Origin: Pseudomonadota bacterium
Lineage (GTDB): Bacteria; Pseudomonadota; Alphaproteobacteria; Sphingomonadales; Sphingomonadaceae
Direction of reading: 5' to 3'
Assembly (NCBI GenBank): GCA_020160755.1
Contig: JAIUPN010000005.1
Location: 62,001 to 126,000 of the forward strand
DNA: 64,000 nt
This document shows, one piece after another, positions 8,497 to 16,075 of the stretch. The notes beneath the pieces were generated by a model, which had not been told where the DNA came from, did not search any database, and saw only the letters and a program-made list of their open reading frames with translations. Positions within the stretch are counted from its first letter, which is position 1. Each line of letters opens with the position of its first letter. Position numbers and translations under genes: made by a program.

Positions 8497-9666
8497 ATGA
8501 GCGCCCATAACGAAGGCCCGATCACCATCCACCCGGTCAAGGACAAGGGTGATTTGCGCGAGTTCGTCGAACTCGCCTATCGCCTCAATCGCGGCGATCC
8601 CGCGTGGGTGCCGCCGCTGAAGGGCGAGGTTTACGGCCTGCTCACCCCCGGCAAGAACCCATGGTTCGAACATGGCAAGGCGCAATTCTTCCTCGCGCGG
8701 CAGGGCGGGCGGACGATCGGCCGCATTTCGGCGCATATCGACAGCCTCGCGCTCGCGCAGCCCGCCGAACAGGGCATGGGGCCCGGCACCGGCAATTGGG
8801 GACTGCTCGAAGCCGAAGACGAAGCGTCCACGCAGGCGCTGCTCGCCGCCGCCGAGGACTGGTTGCGGACGCAGGGTATGCACCGCTCGCTCGGCCCGTT
8901 GTCGATTTCGATCTGGGACGAACCCGGCCTGCTGATCGAAGGGTTCGACGAGCGCCCGACGGTGATGATGGGGCATAACAGCCCGCTCTATCGTGGCTGG
9001 GTCGAGGGCGCGGGCTATCAGCCGGTCAAGCAGCTCTTCAACTATGACGTCGCGATCCGCGACGGCTTTCCGCCGCTGGTCAACCGCATCGTCGCGGCGG
9101 GCGAGAAAAATGCGCGCATCCGCATCCGCAAGGTCAACAAACGGCGTTTCGCCGCCGAAGCGGCGCTGATCATGGGCCTGCTCAACGACGCCTGGTCGGA
9201 CAATTGGGGCTTTGTCCCGCTGACCGACAGCGAGATCGCCTATGTCGGCAAGAAGCTGAAGGACATCGTTTTCGAGGATCTGATCCGCGTCGCCGAAGTC
9301 GACGGCGAGCCGGTCGCCTTCATGATCGTGCTGCCGAACATCAACCAGCTCTTGATCGACATGGAGGGATCGCTGCTTCCCTTCAACTGGGCGCGCCTGC
9401 TGTGGTGGCTGCGCAAACCGCAGAGCCATATCCTGCGCGTGCCGTTGATGGGCGTCGCGAAGAAACTGCAGAACAGCCGGATGGCGAGCACCCTCGCCTT
9501 CATGATGATCGAATATATCCGCCGCGACGCGGTGCGCGATTATGGAACCGAGCGCGGCGATATCGGCTGGGTGCTCGACGACAATCAGGGAATGAACGCC
9601 GTCGCCGACGCGATCGAGGCCAAGGTCAACCGCGTGTACCAGATTTACGACAAAGCGCTGGTCTAG
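8497..9666 (+). CDS. GNAT-superfamily acetyltransferase-like protein
   Basis: A 389-residue cytosolic protein of the YghO/GNAT-like group seen widely in proteobacteria. The N-terminal part has the RLNRGDPAWVPPL segment typical of this family and the C-terminal half resembles a GNAT fold (VAEVDGEPVAFMIVLPNINQLL, then GWVLDDNQGMNAVADAI). Such proteins are sometimes mislabelled dATP pyrophosphohydrolase. No substrate is known. It is followed after 7 bases by the monooxygenase-fold gene, so they may be co-transcribed. Confidence 0.7.
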   Translation: MSAHNEGPITIHPVKDKGDLREFVELAYRLNRGDPAWVPPLKGEVYGLLTPGKNPWFEHGKAQFFLARQGGRTIGRISAHIDSLALAQPAEQGMGPGTGNWGLLEAEDEASTQALLAAAEDWLRTQGMHRSLGPLSISIWDEPGLLIEGFDERPTVMMGHNSPLYRGWVEGAGYQPVKQLFNYDVAIRDGFPPLVNRIVAAGEKNARIRIRKVNKRRFAAEAALIMGLLNDAWSDNWGFVPLTDSEIAYVGKKLKDIVFEDLIRVAEVDGEPVAFMIVLPNINQLLIDMEGSLLPFNWARLLWWLRKPQSHILRVPLMGVAKKLQNSRMASTLAFMMIEYIRRDAVRDYGTERGDIGWVLDDNQGMNAVADAIEAKVNRVYQIYDKALV

Positions 9667-9673
9667 GCGCGCC

Positions 9674-9961
9674 GTGCTCAAAGTCATCGCGCAGGATTTC
9701 ATCGAACCCGATGCCGTCGATATCGTCCTGCCCTTCTATCGCGAGCTGGTCGAAAAGACGCGGATGGAGCCGCTGTGCATCGCCTATGACCTGTTCGAAG
9801 ATCAGAAGGAGCCCGGCCACTTCATCTTCATCGAGGAATGGCCCGATCGCGCGGCGCTCGATATCCATTGCCAGTCGGAACATTTCACCCGGCTGATCCC
9901 GCTGATCAACGCGCATCAGCGGAAAGACGGGACCTTCCTTCTGATGGATATGGTCGCGTGA
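9674..9961 (+). CDS. Antibiotic biosynthesis monooxygenase-fold protein (putative quinol monooxygenase)
   Basis: A 95-residue ferredoxin-like alpha/beta-barrel protein of the ABM/YgiN family. The evidence is the opening LKVIAQDFIEPDAVDIVLPFYRELVEKTR, the central FIFIEEWPDRAALDIHCQSEHF (the EEW and H..S.HF pattern of the family) and the usual length near 95-100. These proteins oxidise quinol-like substrates without a cofactor or act in stress responses. The start is GTG at 9674, 7 bases after the GNAT-like gene stop. A 7-base stem hairpin (9965-9988) follows the stop without a T-run. Confidence 0.82.
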   Translation: MLKVIAQDFIEPDAVDIVLPFYRELVEKTRMEPLCIAYDLFEDQKEPGHFIFIEEWPDRAALDIHCQSEHFTRLIPLINAHQRKDGTFLLMDMVA

Positions 9962-10067
9962 TGCTTCCGGCGCGCGGCTAAGCCGGAACGAAGCGCCCGC
10001 CGCGCGCTGGGACAGCTTTGCGACAAATGCGGGCCATCGTGCGTTGGAGGCACGGAAAGGCATTGTC

Positions 10068-11495
10068 ATGGCAGTCGAATATCTTGCCGCCAGTCGCTTC
10101 GGCCTCGGCCGCCGGTTCGACGATCCGGCGATCGATGACCCGAAAGCCTGGCTGACGCGCCAGATCGGCGATTATGATCCCGCGCCGCCCGCGCTGGCGG
10201 GGCTCGCCGGACGCGAAGCAATCGCGGCCGCCTATGCCGAATATCGCGACGAGCGGCAGGCGATGCGCCGCGAGGCGAACGACGCGGCGATGCGCGACGA
10301 CGACCCGATGTCCGACGCGATGCGCCGGATGGCGCGCGCCGGCTTTCGCCGCCATTATGCCGAAGCCGCGGGGGCCCGCCTCGCCGCCGCGGTCGCGACC
10401 CCGACCCCCTTCGCCGAGCGGCTCGTCCATTTCTGGACGAACCATTTCGCCGTGTCGGCGGACAAGCAGACCGTCATCGGCTTCGCGGGCAATTACGAGA
10501 ATGAAGCGATCCGTCCGCATATCATGGGCAAATTTTCGGATCTGCTGGTCGCCGCGGTCCGCCATCCCGCGATGCTGCTCTATCTCGATCAGGCGCAAAG
10601 CTTTGGCCCCGATAGTCCGTTTGCAACGCGGGTTCGCAATCGCGGCAACCGGCAGGCGCCTGGACTCAACGAAAATCTGGCGCGCGAGATATTGGAGCTG
10701 CACACGCTGGGCGTACGGACCGGCTATACGCAGACCGACGTAACAAGCTTTGCGAGAGCGCTCACCGGCCTGACCGTCGCGGGTCTCGGCCGCGGCGCGG
10801 GGCAGCGGCTGATGCCCGCCAATGCGACGCCCGGCGCAACCTTGTTCGTCGACCGGCTCCACCAGCCGGGCGCGCAGACGATCCTCGGCAAACGGTACGA
10901 CCAGCCCGGTGCGCGGCAGGCCGAAGCCGTGCTGCGCGACCTTGCCGTCCACCCCGCGACGGCGCGTCATGTCGCGACCAAGCTCGCGCGCCATTTCACC
11001 GGCGACGAACCGCCCGCATCGCTCGTCGACCGCCTCGCACAGGATTTTGAAAAGACCGGCGGCAATCTGCCCTCGCTTTACCGGACGCTGATCGCCTCGC
11101 CCGAACCATGGGCGGCGGCGCCGGCGATGTTCAAATCGCCGTGGGACTGGACGGTATCGATGCTGCGCGCGCTGAAAGCACCCGCGTTCGGCGAGCGGCA
11201 GAATATCGCCGCGATGTTCACCCAGCTCGGCCAGCCGGTGTGGCGCCCGGGATCGCCCGCGGGCTATGACGACAAGGTTGCGACCTGGGCGGGATCGGCG
11301 GCGCTGATGCAGCGCGTCGAACTCGCCAGCCGTATCGCGGCACGGATCGGCGACCGCGCCGACGCACGCCAGCTCGCGCCGCTCGTCCTCGCCGACGCGC
11401 TCACCCCCGACACCGCGCAGGCGATCGCACGCGCCGACAGTCCCGGACAGGGGCTCGCGATGCTGTTCGCCAGCCCGGCCTTCCTGCGGAGATAG
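10068..11495 (+). CDS. DUF1800 domain protein
   Basis: A 475-residue protein of the DUF1800 family, recognised by the opening AASRFGLGRR, the central HFWTNHFAVSADK segment, LNENLAREILELHTLGV and the C-terminal RPGSPAGYDD.AATW-like region. Function is not established; genes of this family almost always precede a DUF1501 gene, as here (3-base gap). I chose ATG at 10068 over a TTG 24 bases earlier because GGAAAGG sits 8 bases before it. There is no obvious signal peptide, although the partner carries one. Confidence 0.9.
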   Translation: MAVEYLAASRFGLGRRFDDPAIDDPKAWLTRQIGDYDPAPPALAGLAGREAIAAAYAEYRDERQAMRREANDAAMRDDDPMSDAMRRMARAGFRRHYAEAAGARLAAAVATPTPFAERLVHFWTNHFAVSADKQTVIGFAGNYENEAIRPHIMGKFSDLLVAAVRHPAMLLYLDQAQSFGPDSPFATRVRNRGNRQAPGLNENLAREILELHTLGVRTGYTQTDVTSFARALTGLTVAGLGRGAGQRLMPANATPGATLFVDRLHQPGAQTILGKRYDQPGARQAEAVLRDLAVHPATARHVATKLARHFTGDEPPASLVDRLAQDFEKTGGNLPSLYRTLIASPEPWAAAPAMFKSPWDWTVSMLRALKAPAFGERQNIAAMFTQLGQPVWRPGSPAGYDDKVATWAGSAALMQRVELASRIAARIGDRADARQLAPLVLADALTPDTAQAIARADSPGQGLAMLFASPAFLRR

Positions 11496-11498
11496 ACG

Positions 11499-12620
11499 AT
11501 GATCCTTTCACGCCGCTCGATCATCCTGTCGGGGATCACCGTCGCCGCCGCGGGCGCCCTCCCCGGTTTTGCCTATGCCGCCGCGGGTACCCCGAAACGG
11601 CTGGTCTTCATCATCCAGCGCGGCGCCGCCGACGGACTCGCCACCGTCGCGCCGACCGGCGACCCCGCCTTCGCCGCCGCGCGGCGCGCGATGGCCGACG
11701 AAACGGCGGGCGGCGCCAAGCTCGACGCCATGTTCACGCTCCACCCCTCGCTGGCGCAGACCGCGAGCCTCTATACAGGGAAGCAGGCGCATTTCGCCCA
11801 TGCCGTCGCGACCGCCTATCGCGACCGGTCGCATTTCGACGGGCAGAATATGCTCGAGGGTGGCGGCGCGCGGCCCTACGGCCGCGACGACGGCTGGGTC
11901 GGGCGGCTGCTCACTCTGCTCCCCGCCGCCGAGCGCGACGCGATCGCGATCGCCCCCGCGGTACCGCTCGCGCTGCGCGGGACGGTGCAGGTCGGAACCT
12001 ATGCGCCGAGCCGCCTGCCGCAGGCCGACGCCGACCTGATCGCGCGGCTGACCGCGATGTACGCGAACGACGCGCTGCTCCATCCGCTGTGGGACAGCGC
12101 GGTGAAGACGCAGGAACTGGCGAGCGATATCGGCGGCAACAACGGCCGCAACGGCGCCGACCTCGGTAAGCTCGCCGCCTCGCTGATGCTCCCCGCCGAC
12201 GGTGCACGCGTGATGATGGTCGAAACCGGCGGCTGGGACACGCACAGCGCCCAGCGCGGCCGGCTCACGGCGCAGCTTCGCGGGCTCGACCAGCTCGTCG
12301 GCGCGCTGCAAACCGGCCTCGGACCCGCGTGGAACGACACGCTGGTGATCGTCGCAACCGAATTCGGCCGCACGGTCGAGGTCAACGGCACCGGCGGCAC
12401 CGACCATGGCACCGCGTCGACCGCGATGCTGCTCGGCGGCGGATTGGCGGCGGGCGGCAAGGTGTCGGCCGACTGGCCGGGGCTCGGCACCCCGGCGCGC
12501 TACGAAGGCCGCGACCTCAAACCGACGCGCAGCCTCGAAAGCGTGATCGCGGGCGCGGTCGCGCATCATTATGCACTCGACCCGAAGCGGGTGATGACGA
12601 CGCTTTACCCCGACGCTTAG
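11499..12620 (+). CDS. DUF1501 domain protein with Tat-like signal
   Basis: A 373-residue exported protein of the DUF1501 family, which has a sulfatase/alkaline-phosphatase-like fold. The N-terminus ILSRRSIILSGITVAAAGALPGFAYA has a twin-arginine pair and a hydrophobic core, pointing to the Tat pathway. Conserved family features are LVFIIQRGAADGL, VETGGWDTH and VIVATEFGRTVEVNGTGGTDHG. It is translated 3 bases after the DUF1800 gene; the pair is probably one functional unit in the periplasm. Substrate unknown. A strong palindrome lies downstream. Confidence 0.9.
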   Translation: MILSRRSIILSGITVAAAGALPGFAYAAAGTPKRLVFIIQRGAADGLATVAPTGDPAFAAARRAMADETAGGAKLDAMFTLHPSLAQTASLYTGKQAHFAHAVATAYRDRSHFDGQNMLEGGGARPYGRDDGWVGRLLTLLPAAERDAIAIAPAVPLALRGTVQVGTYAPSRLPQADADLIARLTAMYANDALLHPLWDSAVKTQELASDIGGNNGRNGADLGKLAASLMLPADGARVMMVETGGWDTHSAQRGRLTAQLRGLDQLVGALQTGLGPAWNDTLVIVATEFGRTVEVNGTGGTDHGTASTAMLLGGGLAAGGKVSADWPGLGTPARYEGRDLKPTRSLESVIAGAVAHHYALDPKRVMTTLYPDA

Positions 12621-12622
12621 GG

Positions 12623-12645
12623 CTGCTTCGGCGATACCGAAGCAG
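12623..12645. terminator. Small hairpin after the DUF1501 gene
   Basis: Perfect 9-base inverted repeat (CTGCTTCGG / CCGAAGCAG) with a 5-base loop, directly after the DUF1501 stop. No T-run follows, so it may stabilise mRNA 3' ends rather than terminate. Confidence 0.4.
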
Positions 12646-12646
12646 A

Positions 12647-12730
12647 GCGGCACCGGCCCGCTCCCCCACCCGGCCTCCCCAACGATAGTAGCCTATGGGA
12701 GGCCGGGTGGGGGAGCGGGCTGGTGCCGCC
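12647..12730. repeat. Large imperfect palindrome between convergent genes
   Basis: Two 33-base arms (12647-12679 and 12698-12730) are reverse complements with a single mismatch and an 18-base loop. They lie between the convergent DUF1501 and xthA genes. Arms are purine/pyrimidine-biased (CTCCCCCACCCGGCCTCCC core). There is no T-run, so this looks like a dispersed intergenic palindrome of the REP/BIME kind that may act as a bidirectional transcript end or mRNA stabiliser. Confidence 0.75.
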
Positions 12731-12751
12731 TTCCACGTGTGTGGAAGAAAC

Positions 12752-13522
12752 TTACGCCAGCACCGCCCAGGTCGGCGCGTGGTCGCTCGCCTTCTCGCGG
12801 CCGCGATGATCCTTGTCGACGCCCGCGTCGACCAGCCGGTCGGCGAGCGCAGGACTGAGCAGCAGATGATCGATGCGGAATCCATGATCGCGCTGCCAGC
12901 CACCCGCCTGATAGTCCCAGAAGGTCCAGACGCCGCCGGCCGGATAGCGGCTGCGGATCGCGTCGGTCCAGCCGTCGCCGAGCATCCGGAACCACGCGTC
13001 GCGCGATTCGGGCTGCATCAGCGCGTCGGTCGACATCGCGCGCGGGTCCCACACATCGTCGTCGTGCGGGATGACGTTATAATCGCCCGTGAGGATCGCC
13101 GGAATTTCGGAGGCGAGAAGGAATTTCGCGCGCTCGCGCAGCCGCGCCATCCAGCGCAGCTTGTAATCGAATTTCGGTCCCGGCTGGGGGTTGCCGTTAG
13201 GAAGGTAAATCGACGCGACGCGGACCCCCTGAACGTCGGCCTCGAGGTAGCGCGACTGTTCGTCCTCCGCTTCCCCTGCGAGCCCGCGCTGCACCTCGAC
13301 CGGCTGCGTCCCCTTCGCGAGGATCGCGACGCCGTTGAAGCCCTTCTGCCCGTGATAGAGGAAGCCATAGCCCGCCGCCTCGATCTCCTTCGTCGGCATC
13401 GTCTCGTCGCTCGATTTCAGTTCCTGCAGGCAGGCGACATCGGGCTGCGTTTCCTCGAGCCATTCGACGAGGCGCGGCAAACGGGCCTTGATCCCGTTGA
13501 TATTGAAGGTGGCGATTTTCAT
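12752..13522 (-). CDS. xthA: Exodeoxyribonuclease III
   Basis: AP endonuclease and 3'-5' exonuclease for base-excision repair. It has full family length (256 residues) and all landmarks of the exonuclease III/APE fold: FNINGIKARLPRL at the start, LQELK with the metal-binding Glu near residue 34, the YLPNGNP segment, LTGDYNV near residue 145, and a C-terminal RIDHLLLSP...SDHAPTWA with the catalytic His. It lies 39 bases downstream of erpA on the same strand, so it may be the second gene of that transcript. Confidence 0.95.
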   Translation of the reverse strand: MKIATFNINGIKARLPRLVEWLEETQPDVACLQELKSSDETMPTKEIEAAGYGFLYHGQKGFNGVAILAKGTQPVEVQRGLAGEAEDEQSRYLEADVQGVRVASIYLPNGNPQPGPKFDYKLRWMARLRERAKFLLASEIPAILTGDYNVIPHDDDVWDPRAMSTDALMQPESRDAWFRMLGDGWTDAIRSRYPAGGVWTFWDYQAGGWQRDHGFRIDHLLLSPALADRLVDAGVDKDHRGREKASDHAPTWAVLA

Positions 13523-13561
13523 CGGCTTGCTATGCCAGCAAGCACGCCGCTGCGAAAGGCG

Positions 13562-13903
13562 TCAGATCGAGAAGCTCGATCCGCAGCCGCAGCCCGAAGC
13601 GGCGTTGGGGTTTTCGACCTTGAACGACGATCCGCCAAGCGAATCGACGAAATCGACGACGCAGCCGCGGACAAGATCGATGCTCACCGGGTCGACGACC
13701 AGCTTCACCCCGTCGGTTTCGGTGACGATATCATCGGCATCGATACTTTCGGCGAGGCCGAAGCGATAGGTGAAGCCCGAACAGCCGCCGCCATCGACCG
13801 CGAGGCGGAGCGCGGCGTCGGTGTCGCCCTTACGTGTCGCAATCCAGCGGACGCGCGCCGCGGCGGCGGGCGAGAGGGTGATATCGGAAAGCTGCGTGGC
13901 CAT
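13562..13903 (-). CDS. erpA: Iron-sulfur cluster insertion protein ErpA (A-type carrier)
   Basis: A-type Fe-S carrier of the HesB/IscA/ErpA family that delivers clusters to apo-proteins. It is 113 residues with the three conserved cysteines: one in GGGCSGFTYRF and two in the C-terminal GCGCGSSFSI. The spacing and the ErpA-like opening (ITLSPAAAARVRWI) support ErpA rather than IscA, although there is no isc cluster nearby to settle it. It is followed by xthA. A terminator for the upstream M23 gene stands just before it. Confidence 0.88.
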   Translation of the reverse strand: MATQLSDITLSPAAAARVRWIATRKGDTDAALRLAVDGGGCSGFTYRFGLAESIDADDIVTETDGVKLVVDPVSIDLVRGCVVDFVDSLGGSSFKVENPNAASGCGCGSSFSI

Positions 13904-13930
13904 GACCGCTAGATAGGAGCCTTGTGCGCA

Positions 13931-13969
13931 AATAAAAAGGGCGCCTCGACGGTGACCCGCCTGGCGCCC
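13931..13969 (-). terminator. Rho-independent terminator of the M23 peptidase gene
   Basis: On the minus strand GGGCGCC pairs with GGCGCCC (13963-13969 with 13939-13945) and is followed by TTTTTATT (13938-13931). This is 26 bases after the M23 stop codon, and insulates erpA from it. Confidence 0.8.
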
Positions 13970-13994
13970 CTCCTCTCCGACCCAGGAAAGCTAG

Positions 13995-14696
13995 TTATTC
14001 GGGACCGCCCATCGCGACATTCTTGCCGGTGATCGCCGCGATCGCCATCTGGTCCGAGCGAACGAACGGCATCGGATTGACCGGCGCGCCTTCGATGCGG
14101 ACTTCATAATGGAGGTGGTTGCCGGTCGAACGGCCGGTCGAACCGACGTAACCGAGGATGTCGCCCTTTTTGACCTGCTGGCCGGGGTTCACGATGTACG
14201 AGGACATGTGGCCGTAGCGCGTCTGGATGGCGTTGCCATGTTCGACTTCGACATAATTGCCGTAGCCGCCGAGGCGCTGGGCGCGGCCGACGATGCCGTC
14301 GGCGGTTGCATAGATCGGGGTTCCGCGCGGCGCCGGAATGTCGATGCCATTGTGGCGGGCGACCTTGCCGGTGACCGGGTGAACGCGCATCCCGTACGAC
14401 GACGACAGCGACATCTGGTCGATCGGACGGCGCGAGGGGACTGCGACGCCAAGCGACGCGGTCAGGCCGGTGTCGAGGCGCTTCCACGCCTGAAAAATCG
14501 CACGGGCTTCGCTGTCTTCGCCGGTCGACGGAACGCCAGCGGTAAAGCTGTCGTCATCGGGTTCGTCGGGAACGACAATGCCGGCATCGGCGCTGGTTTC
14601 GGCAGCGTGGACGGCCGGTGTGGCCAGTCCGAAACATGCTGCCGCGCAGAGAATCGCGACTTGGTGCAACTTCTGCGCCAGAAGAGTGTTAATCAA
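13995..14696 (-). CDS. M23 family metallopeptidase (LytM-type)
   Basis: A 233-residue exported peptidoglycan endopeptidase. The N-terminal signal (LHQVAILCAAACFGLATPAVHA) precedes an acidic linker. The M23 domain covers roughly residues 100-210, with zinc-site motifs RHNGIDIPAPRGTPIYA and HLHYEVR, and GYGNYVEVEHG between. It probably cleaves peptide cross-bridges; both His motifs are intact, so it need not be a degenerate activator. The start used is TTG at 14696, since no in-frame ATG lies upstream before a stop. An internal TTG before LHQVAIL is an alternative. A terminator follows. Confidence 0.88.
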   Translation of the reverse strand: MINTLLAQKLHQVAILCAAACFGLATPAVHAAETSADAGIVVPDEPDDDSFTAGVPSTGEDSEARAIFQAWKRLDTGLTASLGVAVPSRRPIDQMSLSSSYGMRVHPVTGKVARHNGIDIPAPRGTPIYATADGIVGRAQRLGGYGNYVEVEHGNAIQTRYGHMSSYIVNPGQQVKKGDILGYVGSTGRSTGNHLHYEVRIEGAPVNPMPFVRSDQMAIAAITGKNVAMGGPE

Positions 14697-14814
14697 AACG
14701 ACGACCCCGCATTTGCCATGTCGCCAAAGTCCGGAAAAGGGCCTTGGCGCCGGTGTTTTTCAGGTTTTGGATGATTGCTCATCCCCCGCGGAAGCCTGTG
14801 TGCTGTTCCAATCC

Positions 14815-15606
14815 TTATGAAGCAATAACAGCGTAGAATTCTTGCGTTAAACCGGCGTCGTGGCGCGCCGAGTCGTTGAACGGAGGCTTCAGCGAGCCCC
14901 GGAAGCGCGATTTTACGAGGCCCTGCCACGTTTCAACGACGTTGAATCCCCTTTCATCGCACTTCCAGCCGAACCACGCTGTGCCGGCGCTCACATGCCG
15001 GATTTCATCATTGTAAATACGCGATAAAATCTTCGCCGATGCCTCGTCACCGGCCGCACGGAAGCGCTCGAGGGTTGACGGCGTGACGTCAAGTCCGCGC
15101 GCTTCGAGCACCATCGGCACGATCGCGAGCCGCGCCAGCACATCATCCGCCGTGTCCTCCGCCGATTCCCACAATCCAGCGTGCGCGGGCAGCGCGCCAT
15201 AATAGCTGCCGAGCTGGCGGAGGCGACGATCGAGCAAGGCGAAATGCATCGCCTCGTCGGCCGCAACGCCGATCCAGTCATCGACGAATTCGCGCGGAAA
15301 TTCACTGCCGAACCGGCCAATCAGGTCGACCGCGAGGTCGATCGCGACGAATTCGATATGCGCGAGCGCGTGGAGCAGCGCGATCCGGCCGCGCGCCGAC
15401 CCGCCCTTGCCGCGCTTGGGCATCGCATTCGGCGGAAGCAGCTCGGGTGCCGCGGGCCATGCGGGCCGGTCGGGCATCGCCGTGTCGCAGCGATGATCGA
15501 GTTCGCCGCGCCGCCACGCCCGCGCCATACCGCGCGCCGCGCGGCGTTTGCCGTGCGGGTCGGGCGTCAGCAGGACCGCACGCGCGGCTTCACCCAAAGT
15601 CGTCAT
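14815..15606 (-). CDS. DUF455 ferritin-like protein
   Basis: A 263-residue four-helix ferritin-like protein of the DUF455 family. Di-iron ligand pattern is visible: AHIEFVAIDLAVDL, then DEAMHF, then NDEIRHV. The biochemical role is unknown; relatives are compared with the tRNA hydroxylase MiaE fold. I start at ATG 15606 (MTTLGEAARAVLLTPDP), only one base after the prxQ stop, rather than 39 bases upstream inside prxQ. It is the third gene of the glnE-prxQ-DUF455 run. Confidence 0.85.
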   Translation of the reverse strand: MTTLGEAARAVLLTPDPHGKRRAARGMARAWRRGELDHRCDTAMPDRPAWPAAPELLPPNAMPKRGKGGSARGRIALLHALAHIEFVAIDLAVDLIGRFGSEFPREFVDDWIGVAADEAMHFALLDRRLRQLGSYYGALPAHAGLWESAEDTADDVLARLAIVPMVLEARGLDVTPSTLERFRAAGDEASAKILSRIYNDEIRHVSAGTAWFGWKCDERGFNVVETWQGLVKSRFRGSLKPPFNDSARHDAGLTQEFYAVIAS

Positions 15607-15607
15607 G

Positions 15608-16075
15608 TCAAATCGCTTTTGCCGCCTCCAGCACCGCGTCGGCATGGCCCTTCACGCGCACCTTGCGCCACTCTTTGGCGAGCTTGCCGTCGGCGCCGAA
15701 CAGGAAGGTCGACCGCTCGATCCCCATATAGGTGCGGCCGTAATTCTGCTTTTCGACCCAGGTGCCGAACGCCTCGCACACCGCGCCATCCTCGTCGGAG
15801 GCGAGGCGGACGGTCAGGCCATATTTGTCGCGGAACTTGCAGAGCTTTGCCGGCGCATCGCGCGAGACCGCCAGCACCTGCGCGTTCAGATGCGCAAATT
15901 CGGGCGCGAGGCGGGTGAAGTCCTGCGCCTCGGTCGTGCAGCCCGGCGTATCGGCCTTGGGATAGAAATAGACGATCAGCGGCGCGCCCTTCATCGCGGC
16001 GAGGTCGATTGCCGCACCATCGGCATCGAGAAGTTTGACCGCGGGAATCGCATCGCCGATCTGGGGGCCGCTCAT
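15608..16075 (-). CDS. bcp: Peroxiredoxin, Bcp/PrxQ type
   Basis: Thiol peroxidase of the PrxQ class that reduces hydrogen and organic peroxides. It is 155 residues. The peroxidatic Cys lies in YFYPKADTPGCTTEAQDF, where the second position of a CxxxxC pair is replaced (PGCTTEAQD), so a second resolving Cys may be the one at CKFRDKYG or CEAFG. Start ATG at 16075 gives MSGPQIGDAIPAVKL and overlaps the glnE stop by four bases (ATGA), so translation is coupled. The upstream 16 codons in frame lie inside glnE and were rejected. Confidence 0.9.
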   Translation of the reverse strand: MSGPQIGDAIPAVKLLDADGAAIDLAAMKGAPLIVYFYPKADTPGCTTEAQDFTRLAPEFAHLNAQVLAVSRDAPAKLCKFRDKYGLTVRLASDEDGAVCEAFGTWVEKQNYGRTYMGIERSTFLFGADGKLAKEWRKVRVKGHADAVLEAAKAI

